This document shows positions 25,174 to 32,688 of a DNA stretch of 34,536 bases, piece by piece. Position numbers and translations under genes: made by a program. Each line of letters opens with the position of its first letter. The first letter of the stretch is position 1. Origin of the DNA: a virus; IMG/VR virus record IMGVR_UViG_3300022939_001431, positions 1-34,536 of that record. The stretch is one strand, 5' to 3'. The notes under the pieces were generated by a model. That model did not search any database. It was not told where the DNA came from and saw nothing but the letters and a program-made list of their open reading frames with translations.

Positions 25174-25710
25174 ATGTATGATATCGAAAATTTAATCAAA
25201 AATATAGAAACAGTATATGAAAGCAATACTGCATTTCAAGTGCTAAAAGACTATGAAAGAGTATTAGATACCCTTGATTTATATGTTTACGAGAATTGGA
25301 AAAACGGTGAACTATTAGAAGGTCCGAAAATTGATAGGCATTGGGTAACTGCAAAATTTATGTGGCCAAGAGAAAACATGCCGGATCCTATGGGTGGCAA
25401 AAGACTAGTTGATTATGACTGTAAAGTAAGTTACGCAAAAGACGATGTCATACAACCAAGAAGAATTAAGACACCTGATGATATTAGACCTGGTACTAAA
25501 AAAGGTAAACTAGACAAAAAGCCTATTTGGGTTGTAGAAATACAGATGCCTAAAAAATTAATTGCAGATATATATGAAGGTTATAGAGAATCTTTAGATA
25601 TAAACCAAGAACCTGCTGTTGATGCTACTGACACAGCTACAGCACCAGGAGTAGAGGCTCAACCCGCTGATCAAGTAGCGGCTGAAGTACCAGCTGAAGG
25701 AACAGTATAA
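25174..25710 (+). CDS. Conserved T4-like marine phage protein
   Basis: A 178-residue protein. I start at ATG 25174 (MYDIENLIKNIETVYESN); the longer upstream reading from 25102 would cross the promoter octamer and has an unlike composition. Segments VYESNTAFQVLKDYERVLD, LDLYVYENWKNGELLEGPKI, FMWPRENMPDPMGGKRLVDY and RPGTKKGKLDKKPIWVVEI are familiar from a conserved protein of marine T4-like phages that I cannot name. The last 30 residues are Ala/Pro/Glu-rich and look disordered. A late octamer suggests a structural or assembly role. It shares a base with the next gene (TAATG). Confidence 0.68.
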   Translation: MYDIENLIKNIETVYESNTAFQVLKDYERVLDTLDLYVYENWKNGELLEGPKIDRHWVTAKFMWPRENMPDPMGGKRLVDYDCKVSYAKDDVIQPRRIKTPDDIRPGTKKGKLDKKPIWVVEIQMPKKLIADIYEGYRESLDINQEPAVDATDTATAPGVEAQPADQVAAEVPAEGTV

Positions 25711-26426
25711 TGGGTTTGTTGAAACATGACTTAAAACATATGGTAGACCATATTTTTGAAATAGATGCTTTTAAATCAAAAATGGGTGAAGACCGAGACA
25801 TTGTTACTTTAAGTTTTAGTGTAAAAGATAACAATGCGGCTGTAGATCTAGAACAATTTATAGAAAAAGGTTATTCTTTTGTATTAGACGCTGACAAGAC
25901 TCCAGGCGAACAAAGAGACGGAACTTACAAAGTATTTGTTGAAATGGAAAGAAGCCATAGATCATATGATGAGATTATGGAAATTGTTGACGGTGTAGGA
26001 AAACTTGCTGATATTGAAAATTTTAAATTTAGATACTATAAAGATTTTACAAGCCGTCCATTAACTAGAGAAAATTTAGACGAATTTATGCCTACTGATC
26101 CAGCTGTATATGATCAAAAAGTAAATGAAAGTAATTTAAGTAATTATAAAAACTTTTTCAACCGTAGCTACGTTGAAGATGTAAACATGATAGATGATAT
26201 TTTAACAATCAAAAAAGCATACGCAGATCCTGTACATTTTAAATATATAGACTTTGGCGAAAAAGAAGCAATATTAGAAAGTTTAGAAGAAACTATAAAT
26301 GTAAATGATTTTGCTGAAATTATATTCCTTTCTAAATATGTAGGTGACTATAATATTACAAAATACGGTAATAAATTAACATTTGAAAATGCCGGAAAAA
26401 CTCTGGTAGTAGAACGTATATCATAA
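25710..26426 (+). CDS. Conserved T4-like marine phage protein
   Basis: A 238-residue acidic protein. Motifs HIFEIDAFKSKMGEDRDIVT, LEQFIEKGYSFVLDADKTPG, DGTYKVFVEMERSHRSYDEI and VDGVGKLADIENFKFRYYKD occur in a conserved family of marine T4-like phages, usually next to the preceding gene's family. I see no catalytic motif, signal or membrane segment. It begins on the previous stop (TAATG), so the two are probably co-translated and may act together. Position just before the lysis block and after a late octamer suggests late expression. Function unknown. Confidence 0.68.
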   Translation: MGLLKHDLKHMVDHIFEIDAFKSKMGEDRDIVTLSFSVKDNNAAVDLEQFIEKGYSFVLDADKTPGEQRDGTYKVFVEMERSHRSYDEIMEIVDGVGKLADIENFKFRYYKDFTSRPLTRENLDEFMPTDPAVYDQKVNESNLSNYKNFFNRSYVEDVNMIDDILTIKKAYADPVHFKYIDFGEKEAILESLEETINVNDFAEIIFLSKYVGDYNITKYGNKLTFENAGKTLVVERIS

Positions 26427-26429
26427 ATA
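26422..26429 (+). promoter_or_regulatory. Late-promoter-like octamer CATAAATA
   Basis: CATAAATAC overlaps the stop of the preceding gene and lies only five bases before ATG 26435. If transcription starts about 7 bases downstream, as at T4 late promoters, the first small ORF would be leaderless or skipped and the endolysin at 26580 would be the main product. Confidence 0.42.
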
Positions 26430-26434
26430 CCATT

Positions 26435-26587
26435 ATGCACACTTGTCAAAATTGCGGTCATCCATCACACTGCGGTATACCGTACCATAGACTTGAAACA
26501 GACTATAATGGTGCAACTTATCAAATAAAGGTATGTGACCATTGTAGATGCAAACAGTGCGAAAACAAGGATCAGGAAAATGGCTAA
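26435..26587 (+). CDS. Small Cys/His-rich putative zinc-binding protein
   Basis: A 50-residue protein. It starts MHTCQNCGHPSHCG and later has CDHCRCKQC, giving CxxC at 4/7, H9, H12, C13, H18, and CxxCxCxxC at 34/37/39/42. With eight cysteine or histidine candidates arranged in two clusters, it likely binds one or two zinc ions. It lies just before the endolysin, whose start it overlaps by 8 bases. A zinc ribbon of this size could be a transcription or translation modulator. I know no homologue; the ORF is short, but its composition argues for a real gene. Confidence 0.6.
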   Translation: MHTCQNCGHPSHCGIPYHRLETDYNGATYQIKVCDHCRCKQCENKDQENG

Positions 26588-27428
26588 AGAACATTTTAAA
26601 TTTGAATTTGAAGAATGGATGGCTGAAGAGCTTATTCATAGAGACGATTGGAAAGAATGGTATGAGGCAATGTGTGAGATATTACCTCTATGGGAAGTCG
26701 ATACAATCGAAAGGGTTGCAATGTTTCTTGCTCAGTGTGGGCACGAATCAGGCGGCTTTAGGGTACTAAGTGAAAACTTAAACTATAGCGCCGCGGCTCT
26801 AAATAAAATCTTCCCGAAATACTTTATCAGGGCAGGTAGAAATGCACAAGATTATCATAGACAGCCTGAAAGAATTGCAAACGTTATATATGCAGGTCGC
26901 ATGGATAACGGCGATACTGATAGTGGCGACGGTTGGCGTTTTAGGGGTGGTGGAATACTACAACTCACAGGACGTTATAACTATACAAAATTTGGTGAAG
27001 CAGTAGATATGTCACCAGAAGAAGCAGTTGACTATGTACGCACTAAAAAAGGCGCACTAGATTCAGCATGTTGGTTCTGGGATACAAATGGCATTAACAA
27101 ATACTGTGATGCAATGGACGTTGTTGGTGCAACTAAACGTATCAACGGCGGCACAATTGGTTTAGACGATCGTAAAAAACACTATCTACATGCAATTGAT
27201 GTACTTGGTGGCGATTATGAAGAACCAACTATCGATTATAACCAAACAGTGAAGCAAGGATCACGTGGTCCATTAGTAGCAGAAGTACAAGAGAAATTAA
27301 ATATTTCTCCTGCTGATGGCATCTTTGGTCCAGGTACTGCACGTATCGTCAAAGAATGGCAAGCAAGCCAAGGCTTAGTAGCTGACGGTATTGTAGGACC
27401 AAAAACACTGGGAAAATTACTAGGGTAG
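26580..27428 (+). CDS. Endolysin: GH19-type glycoside hydrolase with peptidoglycan-binding domain
   Basis: A 282-residue protein. I prefer ATG 26580 (MAKEHFKFEFEEW), which has AGGA upstream, to the longer frame from 26535 that overlaps the small zinc protein further. The GH19 core has CGHESGGFRVLSENLNYSA with catalytic E56 and second acidic E65, then FPKYF and WRFRGGGILQLTGRYNY. The C-terminal 70 residues hold a PG_binding_1 repeat (VKQGSRGPLVAEVQEKL, DGIFGPGTARIVKEWQA, DGIVGPKTLGKLL). It cuts the glycan strand of peptidoglycan at lysis. There is no signal peptide, so it needs a holin. It opens the lysis block. Confidence 0.9.
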   Translation: MAKEHFKFEFEEWMAEELIHRDDWKEWYEAMCEILPLWEVDTIERVAMFLAQCGHESGGFRVLSENLNYSAAALNKIFPKYFIRAGRNAQDYHRQPERIANVIYAGRMDNGDTDSGDGWRFRGGGILQLTGRYNYTKFGEAVDMSPEEAVDYVRTKKGALDSACWFWDTNGINKYCDAMDVVGATKRINGGTIGLDDRKKHYLHAIDVLGGDYEEPTIDYNQTVKQGSRGPLVAEVQEKLNISPADGIFGPGTARIVKEWQASQGLVADGIVGPKTLGKLLG

Positions 27429-27433
27429 GTGGT

Positions 27434-27931
27434 ATGGGTGCTAAATTAGCATTAGTAATGTTTGCTTTAATGTGTTTAATGGGTGGTGCAGGATATTGGT
27501 ACTACACAGACACACAAGAACGAATTCAAATCCTTACACAAAACAATGCTAAATTAGAAACAGCAGTACAAACTAATGAACAAGCGTTAGCGGCACAAAC
27601 TGCCGCTTTCGAATCTATGCAAAAAGAAAACACTAGACTACAAGCAGAATGGAATGATATAAACGATAGAAATCGTGCTTTAGAAAACAGACTTTCCAGA
27701 CATGATATTGGTGCGGCAGGTTTAGCAAGGCCTGATTCGACAGAACGTGTTTTGAATAATGCAACAAAAAATGCACAACGTTGTTTAGAAATATTTAGTG
27801 GAAGTCAACTTACAGAAAAAGAACTTAGTGCAACTAAACCAAGTGAGATAAATCCAGAGTGTTGGAGAGATGCAAATCCAAACTTTGATCCTAATATACA
27901 ATCAGATGCGTGGAAAAGGAAAAATCTATGA
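27434..27931 (+). CDS. Inner-membrane spanin candidate (Rz-like)
   Basis: A 165-residue protein. One N-terminal membrane segment (about 5-25, LALVMFALMCLMGGAGYWYY) is followed by a long coiled coil (about 28-92, QERIQILTQNNAKLETAVQT...) and a C-terminal part with two Cys (QRCLEIF and PECW). This is i-spanin architecture: an inner-membrane anchor and periplasmic coil that pairs with the lipoprotein encoded next, with which it overlaps by ATGA. Together they fuse inner and outer membranes in the last step of lysis. Gene order (endolysin, i-spanin, o-spanin) supports it. Sequence identity to known spanins cannot be judged by eye. Confidence 0.7.
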   Translation: MGAKLALVMFALMCLMGGAGYWYYTDTQERIQILTQNNAKLETAVQTNEQALAAQTAAFESMQKENTRLQAEWNDINDRNRALENRLSRHDIGAAGLARPDSTERVLNNATKNAQRCLEIFSGSQLTEKELSATKPSEINPECWRDANPNFDPNIQSDAWKRKNL

Positions 27932-28383
27932 AACACATTATAGTAGGTATAATTGCAGTAGCACTTTTAGCAGGTTGTACAGCAAAACCTAAAATGATTG
28001 AGATTAGTGCTAAGCCAATTGAAAAGCCTAAACTTGTTTTACCGCCAGCTGAAGAATTAAGACTAAAAGATTTAGAATGGGTAGTAATAAACGAAGAAAA
28101 TGCTCAAGAAGTTTGGGATAAATTAAAAGCAGATAAAAAAGATCCTGTGCTTATTGGACTAACAGATGACGGTTATGAAATACTTGCAATGAATATGAGT
28201 GATATTATGAAACTGTTACAACAACAAAAAGCAATCATTGCCGCTTATCAAAATTATTACGAAAATAGTGAGCAAGCACTTGAAAATGCAAATGCACAAA
28301 TAGAAGGCGCTCAAGCAGAAGTAGAGGCGCAAAATTCCGCTCCACAAGAATCAGTACTAGATAAATTAAATCCCTTCAAATAA
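27928..28383 (+). CDS. Outer-membrane lipoprotein, o-spanin candidate
   Basis: A 151-residue protein starting at ATG 27928 (MKHIIVGIIAVALLAGCTA), which overlaps the previous stop by ATGA. LLAGC is a textbook lipobox, so mature protein begins at Cys17 and is lipidated. After it comes a Pro-rich stretch (KPIEKPKLVLPPAEEL) typical of Rz1-like proteins, then an acidic domain and a helical tail (ANAQIEGAQAEVEAQ). It pairs naturally with the upstream Rz-like protein. It is longer than classical Rz1, so part may have another role. A late-type octamer overlaps its stop. Confidence 0.7.
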   Translation: MKHIIVGIIAVALLAGCTAKPKMIEISAKPIEKPKLVLPPAEELRLKDLEWVVINEENAQEVWDKLKADKKDPVLIGLTDDGYEILAMNMSDIMKLLQQQKAIIAAYQNYYENSEQALENANAQIEGAQAEVEAQNSAPQESVLDKLNPFK

Positions 28384-28386
28384 ATA
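28379..28386 (+). promoter_or_regulatory. Late-promoter-like octamer AATAAATA
   Basis: AATAAATATG overlaps the stop of the o-spanin gene, four bases before the ATG of the NlpC/P60-like gene. Weaker context than the GATAAATA sites, because AT-rich DNA makes such matches easy by chance. Confidence 0.35.
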
Positions 28387-28390
28387 TGTT

Positions 28391-28858
28391 ATGCAACATA
28401 AACATATTATATTTGCCATATTTTTGGCCTCTTGTTCTCCAACGACAGATATAGTCGCTACAGCAAGCGATTATATAGGTTTGAATGAATATCAAAATAG
28501 ACAACAGATAAAAGAATTCGTTGGAGTAGATCCTGTGCGTACAGAATGGTGTGCGGCTTTTGTAAATGCAATATTAGAACTAGAAGGAATACCTGGTTCT
28601 AATTCTATAAGTGATTCTCCTCTAATGGCTAGGAGTTTTTTACAATGGGGAGCACCTATAAATCCACAAGACATACAACGTGGAGATTTAGTTGTATTTC
28701 CTCGTGGCAATTCAGATTGGAAGGGGCATGTTGGATTCTATGTAGGACGCTCTAATGATGGACGTTATATTATCTTAGGTGGAAATCAATACAATACTGT
28801 AAGATATGACTATTATGACCCAAAGAAAGCTCTAGGAATTAGACGTTGGTCTGAATAA
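28391..28858 (+). CDS. NlpC/P60- or CHAP-like peptidoglycan hydrolase, lipoprotein
   Basis: A 155-residue protein. The N-terminus MQHKHIIFAIFLASCSPT has a lipobox (LASC), suggesting a lipidated protein. The body has EWCAAFVNAILELEG with the catalytic Cys, GDLVVFPRGNSDWKGHVGFY with the catalytic His, and IILGGNQYNTVR, an order typical of NlpC/P60-CHAP-type enzymes of about 130 residues. It would cleave peptide crosslinks of peptidoglycan, complementing the GH19 endolysin, which cuts glycan strands. As a lipoprotein it would sit on the periplasmic side of a membrane. It may act at lysis or, if carried in virions, at entry. Enzyme class likely; the timing is inferred. Confidence 0.75.
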   Translation: MQHKHIIFAIFLASCSPTTDIVATASDYIGLNEYQNRQQIKEFVGVDPVRTEWCAAFVNAILELEGIPGSNSISDSPLMARSFLQWGAPINPQDIQRGDLVVFPRGNSDWKGHVGFYVGRSNDGRYIILGGNQYNTVRYDYYDPKKALGIRRWSE

Positions 28859-28861
28859 ATA
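28854..28861 (+). promoter_or_regulatory. Late-promoter-like octamer AATAAATA
   Basis: GAATAAATACAC overlaps the preceding stop and lies 22 bases before ATG 28884, with GAAAGGA between, a spacing like the sites at 14433 and 17515. Confidence 0.45.
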
Positions 28862-28883
28862 CACATAGTAGAAAGGATATACT

Positions 28884-29180
28884 ATGTGGGAAATGATAGA
28901 ACGTATGGCAAGTGATCGTTTATGGATTTATACTGCACTTGTAGGTTCACTTTTTGGATTAGCATTTTCAACATATTTCAAAAGCACTAGACTAGGACTT
29001 TGGTTATATGCTAAATTTGATCTTTGTGTTGATTACCTAGTTGAACGTTGGGGTTGGACTTGGTTGCAACAACCAGATGATGCTTGGCGTAAAAAGTATC
29101 CTTTTGTAACAAAAAAAATAGACGAATTAGAAAAACGAATTGAAAAACTGGAGGGTAAAAATGCCAAGAAAAAGTCTTGA
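28884..29180 (+). CDS. Membrane-anchored phage protein, possible lysis role
   Basis: A 98-residue protein. One hydrophobic segment (about 13-30, LWIYTALVGSLFGLAF) is followed by a Trp-rich conserved stretch (LVERWGWTWLQQPDDAWRKK) and a C-terminal charged coil (KKIDELEKRIEKLEGK). Similar proteins with RWGWTWLQQP occur in marine T4-like phages, without a function I can name. The next gene overlaps its end and has two membrane segments, so both may act at the membrane in lysis or assembly. SD AAAGGA is well placed. Confidence 0.62.
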   Translation: MWEMIERMASDRLWIYTALVGSLFGLAFSTYFKSTRLGLWLYAKFDLCVDYLVERWGWTWLQQPDDAWRKKYPFVTKKIDELEKRIEKLEGKNAKKKS

Positions 29181-29535
29181 GGAATTAGAAGCAAAACAAC
29201 CTGCACCTAAAGCTGATGCAGAGATAGTAGTTCCTGCCGCAAGTGAAGGTGTAAGCAAAAAAGTTAAACTTGATTTAGAAGTAGATACAAGTGTTAAGGA
29301 CTTAGGACCTAATCCTTACGTTAAAGTTATACATATGGCAAAAGCTGTTGATAGTTGGAGAATTTTCCCTCGTATCTTTATAACAGTATACATTATTTTA
29401 TTGTACAAAGTTGTAATATGGTATATGGAACTACCTGATCCTACTATGGAACAATCAGGTTTAGTATCTATCGTAGTTGGTGCTGGCGCGGCATGGTTTG
29501 GCTTGTATACCGGATCTAGTAAATCTAACAAATAA
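29161..29535 (+). CDS. Two-segment membrane protein, holin candidate
   Basis: A 124-residue protein from ATG 29161 (MPRKSLEELEAKQP), with GGAGG before it. After a 65-residue polar N-terminus come two membrane segments (about 71-89, RIFITVYIILLYKVVIWYM; and 100-117, GLVSIVVGAGAAWFGLY) and a short polar tail. The last segment resembles that of holin-like proteins in marine T4-like phages. It lies right after the endolysin, spanins and NlpC/P60-like gene, so holin is a sensible call, though no holin family can be confirmed. It overlaps the previous gene by 20 bases. Confidence 0.62.
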   Translation: MPRKSLEELEAKQPAPKADAEIVVPAASEGVSKKVKLDLEVDTSVKDLGPNPYVKVIHMAKAVDSWRIFPRIFITVYIILLYKVVIWYMELPDPTMEQSGLVSIVVGAGAAWFGLYTGSSKSNK

Positions 29536-29539
29536 CTAC

Positions 29540-29547
29540 GATAAGTA
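29540..29547 (+). promoter_or_regulatory. Degenerate late-type octamer GATAAGTA
   Basis: GATAAGTA sits between the membrane protein and the DnaJ-like gene, 5 bases before its ATG. It differs from GATAAATA by one base. No SD is seen before this ATG. Weak site. Confidence 0.25.
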
Positions 29548-29552
29548 GATGT

Positions 29553-30398
29553 ATGGACTACTATCAAACCCTAGGTGTCAATAAAGATGCATCTCCAGAA
29601 CAATTAAAGAAAGCATACCGAAAACTTGCTATGGAAAACCATCCTGATAGAACAGGTGGTGATGATACTCGATTCAAACAAATCAACGAAGCATACGACA
29701 CACTAAAAGATCCTCAAAAAAGGCAAGCATATGATAATCCACAGCCAGACATGAATGGCTTTAGATATAGTACTGATGGATTTGACGGAGGTATGCCAGG
29801 AGGATTTGAAGATATATTCCAAGCGTTTGGGTTTAATCCGTTCCAAGCTCAAAGACAAAGGCAAAGAGCAGATATTACAATAGCAGTAAAAATAAATTTT
29901 GAAGAAGCATATAGAGGAAAGACAATAATAGGTACATACAGGCTTAGAACTGGTAGGGAAGAAACAGTAGAAATACAAATACCTAAAGGTGCCCAACATG
30001 GTAATAAAATTAGATACAGTGGTTTTGGTGAACAATTACCAAACGGACAAAGAGGAGATTTATATGTACAAATTAATGTCCAACCACACAGTAAATATAC
30101 ATTGAATGGATTAAATATTAATACAGTAATTAATATTGATATTTTTGACTTAATTACAGGGGGAGCAGTCAACTTAAAAACTTTAGATGGAAGTGTAATT
30201 AAGCTGAATATACCCCCAGGAACTAATCCAGGTACTAGATTAAGTGTTACTGGCCACGGTTGGCCTGATGTAAGAACAGGGTCAAAAGGTAACATGCTTG
30301 TACAAATTAACGCAATTATGCCTAAAAATTTAGGTATTACTGAAGTAGATGCTATTAGGAAGATAAAAAAGAGATTGGCAAAAAAAGGCATTGACTAA
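29553..30398 (+). CDS. dnaJ: DnaJ-like co-chaperone, CbpA type (no zinc finger)
   Basis: A 281-residue protein. The J domain (1-65) has YYQTLGVNKDASPEQLKKAY and the HPD motif at 30-32 (ENHPDRTGG). A Gly/Phe-rich linker with GGMPGGFEDIFQAFGFNP follows, then two C-terminal beta domains (IPKGAQHGNKIRYSGFGEQL; IPPGTNPGTRLSVTGHGWPD). The four CxxCxGxG zinc motifs of DnaJ are missing, so it is a class B/CbpA-like protein. It would stimulate the ATPase of host DnaK and steer its clients, as lambda O/P uses DnaJ. It precedes a ClpA-like unfoldase; the two may share a job. The ClpA promoter overlaps its end. Confidence 0.9.
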   Translation: MDYYQTLGVNKDASPEQLKKAYRKLAMENHPDRTGGDDTRFKQINEAYDTLKDPQKRQAYDNPQPDMNGFRYSTDGFDGGMPGGFEDIFQAFGFNPFQAQRQRQRADITIAVKINFEEAYRGKTIIGTYRLRTGREETVEIQIPKGAQHGNKIRYSGFGEQLPNGQRGDLYVQINVQPHSKYTLNGLNINTVINIDIFDLITGGAVNLKTLDGSVIKLNIPPGTNPGTRLSVTGHGWPDVRTGSKGNMLVQINAIMPKNLGITEVDAIRKIKKRLAKKGID

Positions 30399-30419
30399 TT
30401 GAAGAAAATTGTATATACT
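30391..30419 (+). promoter_or_regulatory. Consensus sigma70-type promoter
   Basis: TTGACT (30391-30396) and TATACT (30414-30419) are 17 bases apart, the same hexamers and spacing as the promoter at 21404. It overlaps the dnaJ stop and lies 31 bases before the ClpA-like ATG, with AAGGAG between. The repeated design suggests one early/middle class of promoters in this phage. Confidence 0.75.
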
Positions 30420-30450
30420 AAGGACTAGTTTAAGGAGATAATAAAATAAT

Positions 30451-32688
30451 ATGGTAGAACCGAGCGAAACATTACAGGTTGTATTTGAAAAAGCAATTAA
30501 AGATGCTAAAAAACTTAGTCATGAATATGTGACTGTAGAGCATTTATTGTTTGCAATGTTATGTGAAGAAAATTTTATTAATGTCATAAAAGGATATGGT
30601 GCTGATTTAGATTACCTAAAACAGAATCTTGAGCATCATTTGAAGAACAACTGTGACGAATTAAAGATTACAGATTCAAAATTCAAACCTAAAAAAACAC
30701 AGACTGTCGAACGGGTTCTAAATAGAGCGTTTACACAAGTTTTGTTTAGTGGACGAAGTGCAATTGAATTATCAGACGTACTTATAAGTATACTTGCAGA
30801 AAAGAAATGTGTAAGTGTTTATTATTTGCATAAATCAAAAGTTCAAAAAGATTCATTTGCAGAATATGTAAGTAGTGAAATTGAAGATCTACAAGATGAA
30901 GAAATGACCGGTGAAGCAACAAGAGCTTTACGTGCATTTACTACAAATTTAAATGAAGAAGTTAAAAAACAAAAAGTAGATCCAGTTATTGGTAGATCAG
31001 ATGAACTAGAAAGTATTGCACTAGCACTAGGTCGACGTGCAAAAAACAATGTTTTGTTAGTTGGTGATCCTGGTGTTGGTAAAACTGCTATTGCAGAGGG
31101 TATGGCTTATAATATTGTAATGGGTAATGTACCAGAATTCCTTAAAGAATACAATGTTTATAATTTAGATATTGGCGCAATGTTAGCAGGATCAAAATAC
31201 AGAGGTGATTTTGAAGAACGTTTTAAAATGATTTTACATGCTCTTAAAAAGAAGGGCAAAACAATTATGTTTGTTGACGAAGCACATATGATGAGTGGTG
31301 CAGGATCAGGCGGACAAGGTAATTCAAATGATCTAGCAAATATGTTAAAACCTGCACTTTCAAAAGGTGATCTAAAAGTCATTGCATCAACTACATGGGA
31401 AGAATTCCGCAAATATTTTGAAAAAGATAGAGCATTGATGCGCCGCTTCCAACGTGTTACAGTTGACGAACCTAGCAAAGATGTAACGAAAGATATTTTA
31501 AATGGAATTAAAAAATATTACGAAGATTATCATAAAACAAATATTACAGAAGAAGCAATTGAAGAAGCAATCAAGTTAAGCGTTAAGTATCAGCCTGACA
31601 AAAAACTGCCTGATAAAGCTATTGATTTGATAGACGTTGCATGTTCTAGATTTAATCTTAAAGACAAAGACGTAGAAAGAAAAATTGGCGTAGAAGAAAT
31701 ACAATTTGAACTTGCTAGAATTGTTAAAATGCCTGAAGAGCAGGTTGCTGAAAAAGAAACTGACAATCTAAAACACTTAGAAGAAAATTTAAAGAAAGCA
31801 GTATACGGACAAGACAAAGCAATTGAAGAAGTTGTTGATAAAATACTGGTTGCACAAGCAGGACTGAAGGCAGAAGACAAACCTATTGGATCGTTTGTGT
31901 TTATGGGTCCAACAGGTACAGGTAAAACTGAGACAGCAAAACAACTTGCAAAACAATTAGGTGTACAACTAGTACGTTTTGATATGAGTGAATATCAAGA
32001 GAAACACTCTGTGGCAAAACTAATTGGTTCGCCTCCAGGTTATGTAGGCTATGAAGAAAACCAAGGATTGTTAATTACAAAATTACAAGAAAATCCTAAT
32101 TGTGTGCTACTGCTAGACGAAGTTGAAAAAGCACATCCAGATGTTTCACAGATTTTATTACAAGTTATGGACAATGGTAAACTAACAGGTTCTAATGGTA
32201 AAGAAGCAGATGCAAGGAATTGTGTTTTGATTCTTACAACTAACTTAGGTGCACAAGAAGCTGAGAAAAATTCAATTGGTTTTGATGGTGGCGAAAAAGA
32301 TTATGAAGATACAGATCTAAAGAAATATTTTGCTCCAGAATTTAGAAACAGATTAGATGGAACAATTACTTTTGGTGCATTGACTAAAGAAGTAATGATG
32401 AAAATTGTAGGCAAGTTCTTAGTAGAACTTACAGATATGATTACACAAAAGAATATCAAAATTAATCTTGATAACGAAGCACTTGATGTATTAGTAGATA
32501 AAGGTTTTGATAAACGTATGGGCGCAAGACCGCTACAACGTGTAATTGACAAGGATATTAAACGTCCGTTGTCACGCATGATGTTATTTGGTGACCTTAA
32601 AAACGGTGGTTCTGTAAACATTACAGTTAAAGATAATGAAATATATTTAGATGTACAAACAAAGGAGCACGTTGTTGAAAACACTTGA
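30451..32688 (+). CDS. clpA: ClpA-like AAA+ unfoldase
   Basis: A 745-residue protein, close to E. coli ClpA (758). An N-terminal Clp repeat domain (VFEKAIKDAKKLSHEYVTVE, HLLFAML) is followed by AAA-1 with Walker A GDPGVGKT (205-212) and Walker B TIMFVDEAHMM, then AAA-2 with Walker A GPTGTGKT (486-493), Walker B LLLDEVEKAHPD and the GARPLQRVID sensor region. The ClpB middle coiled coil is absent, so it is ClpA/C type and not a disaggregase. The loop NSIGFDGGEKD carries IGF, which in ClpX docks ClpP; ClpA normally has IGL. No clpP is in this window, so it may use host ClpP. It follows a sigma70-type promoter, giving early or middle expression. Confidence 0.92.
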   Translation: MVEPSETLQVVFEKAIKDAKKLSHEYVTVEHLLFAMLCEENFINVIKGYGADLDYLKQNLEHHLKNNCDELKITDSKFKPKKTQTVERVLNRAFTQVLFSGRSAIELSDVLISILAEKKCVSVYYLHKSKVQKDSFAEYVSSEIEDLQDEEMTGEATRALRAFTTNLNEEVKKQKVDPVIGRSDELESIALALGRRAKNNVLLVGDPGVGKTAIAEGMAYNIVMGNVPEFLKEYNVYNLDIGAMLAGSKYRGDFEERFKMILHALKKKGKTIMFVDEAHMMSGAGSGGQGNSNDLANMLKPALSKGDLKVIASTTWEEFRKYFEKDRALMRRFQRVTVDEPSKDVTKDILNGIKKYYEDYHKTNITEEAIEEAIKLSVKYQPDKKLPDKAIDLIDVACSRFNLKDKDVERKIGVEEIQFELARIVKMPEEQVAEKETDNLKHLEENLKKAVYGQDKAIEEVVDKILVAQAGLKAEDKPIGSFVFMGPTGTGKTETAKQLAKQLGVQLVRFDMSEYQEKHSVAKLIGSPPGYVGYEENQGLLITKLQENPNCVLLLDEVEKAHPDVSQILLQVMDNGKLTGSNGKEADARNCVLILTTNLGAQEAEKNSIGFDGGEKDYEDTDLKKYFAPEFRNRLDGTITFGALTKEVMMKIVGKFLVELTDMITQKNIKINLDNEALDVLVDKGFDKRMGARPLQRVIDKDIKRPLSRMMLFGDLKNGGSVNITVKDNEIYLDVQTKEHVVENT

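Noticed and set aside
29849-30391. Long minus-strand open frame (180 codons) opposite dnaJ
   Set aside because: The plus strand encodes an obvious DnaJ protein, and the antisense product has low-complexity hydrophobic composition with no motifs or ribosome site.
32651-32674. ATG 32651 as start of the gene after clpA
   Set aside because: The SD AAAGGAG lies downstream of it and is well placed for the TTG at 32675.
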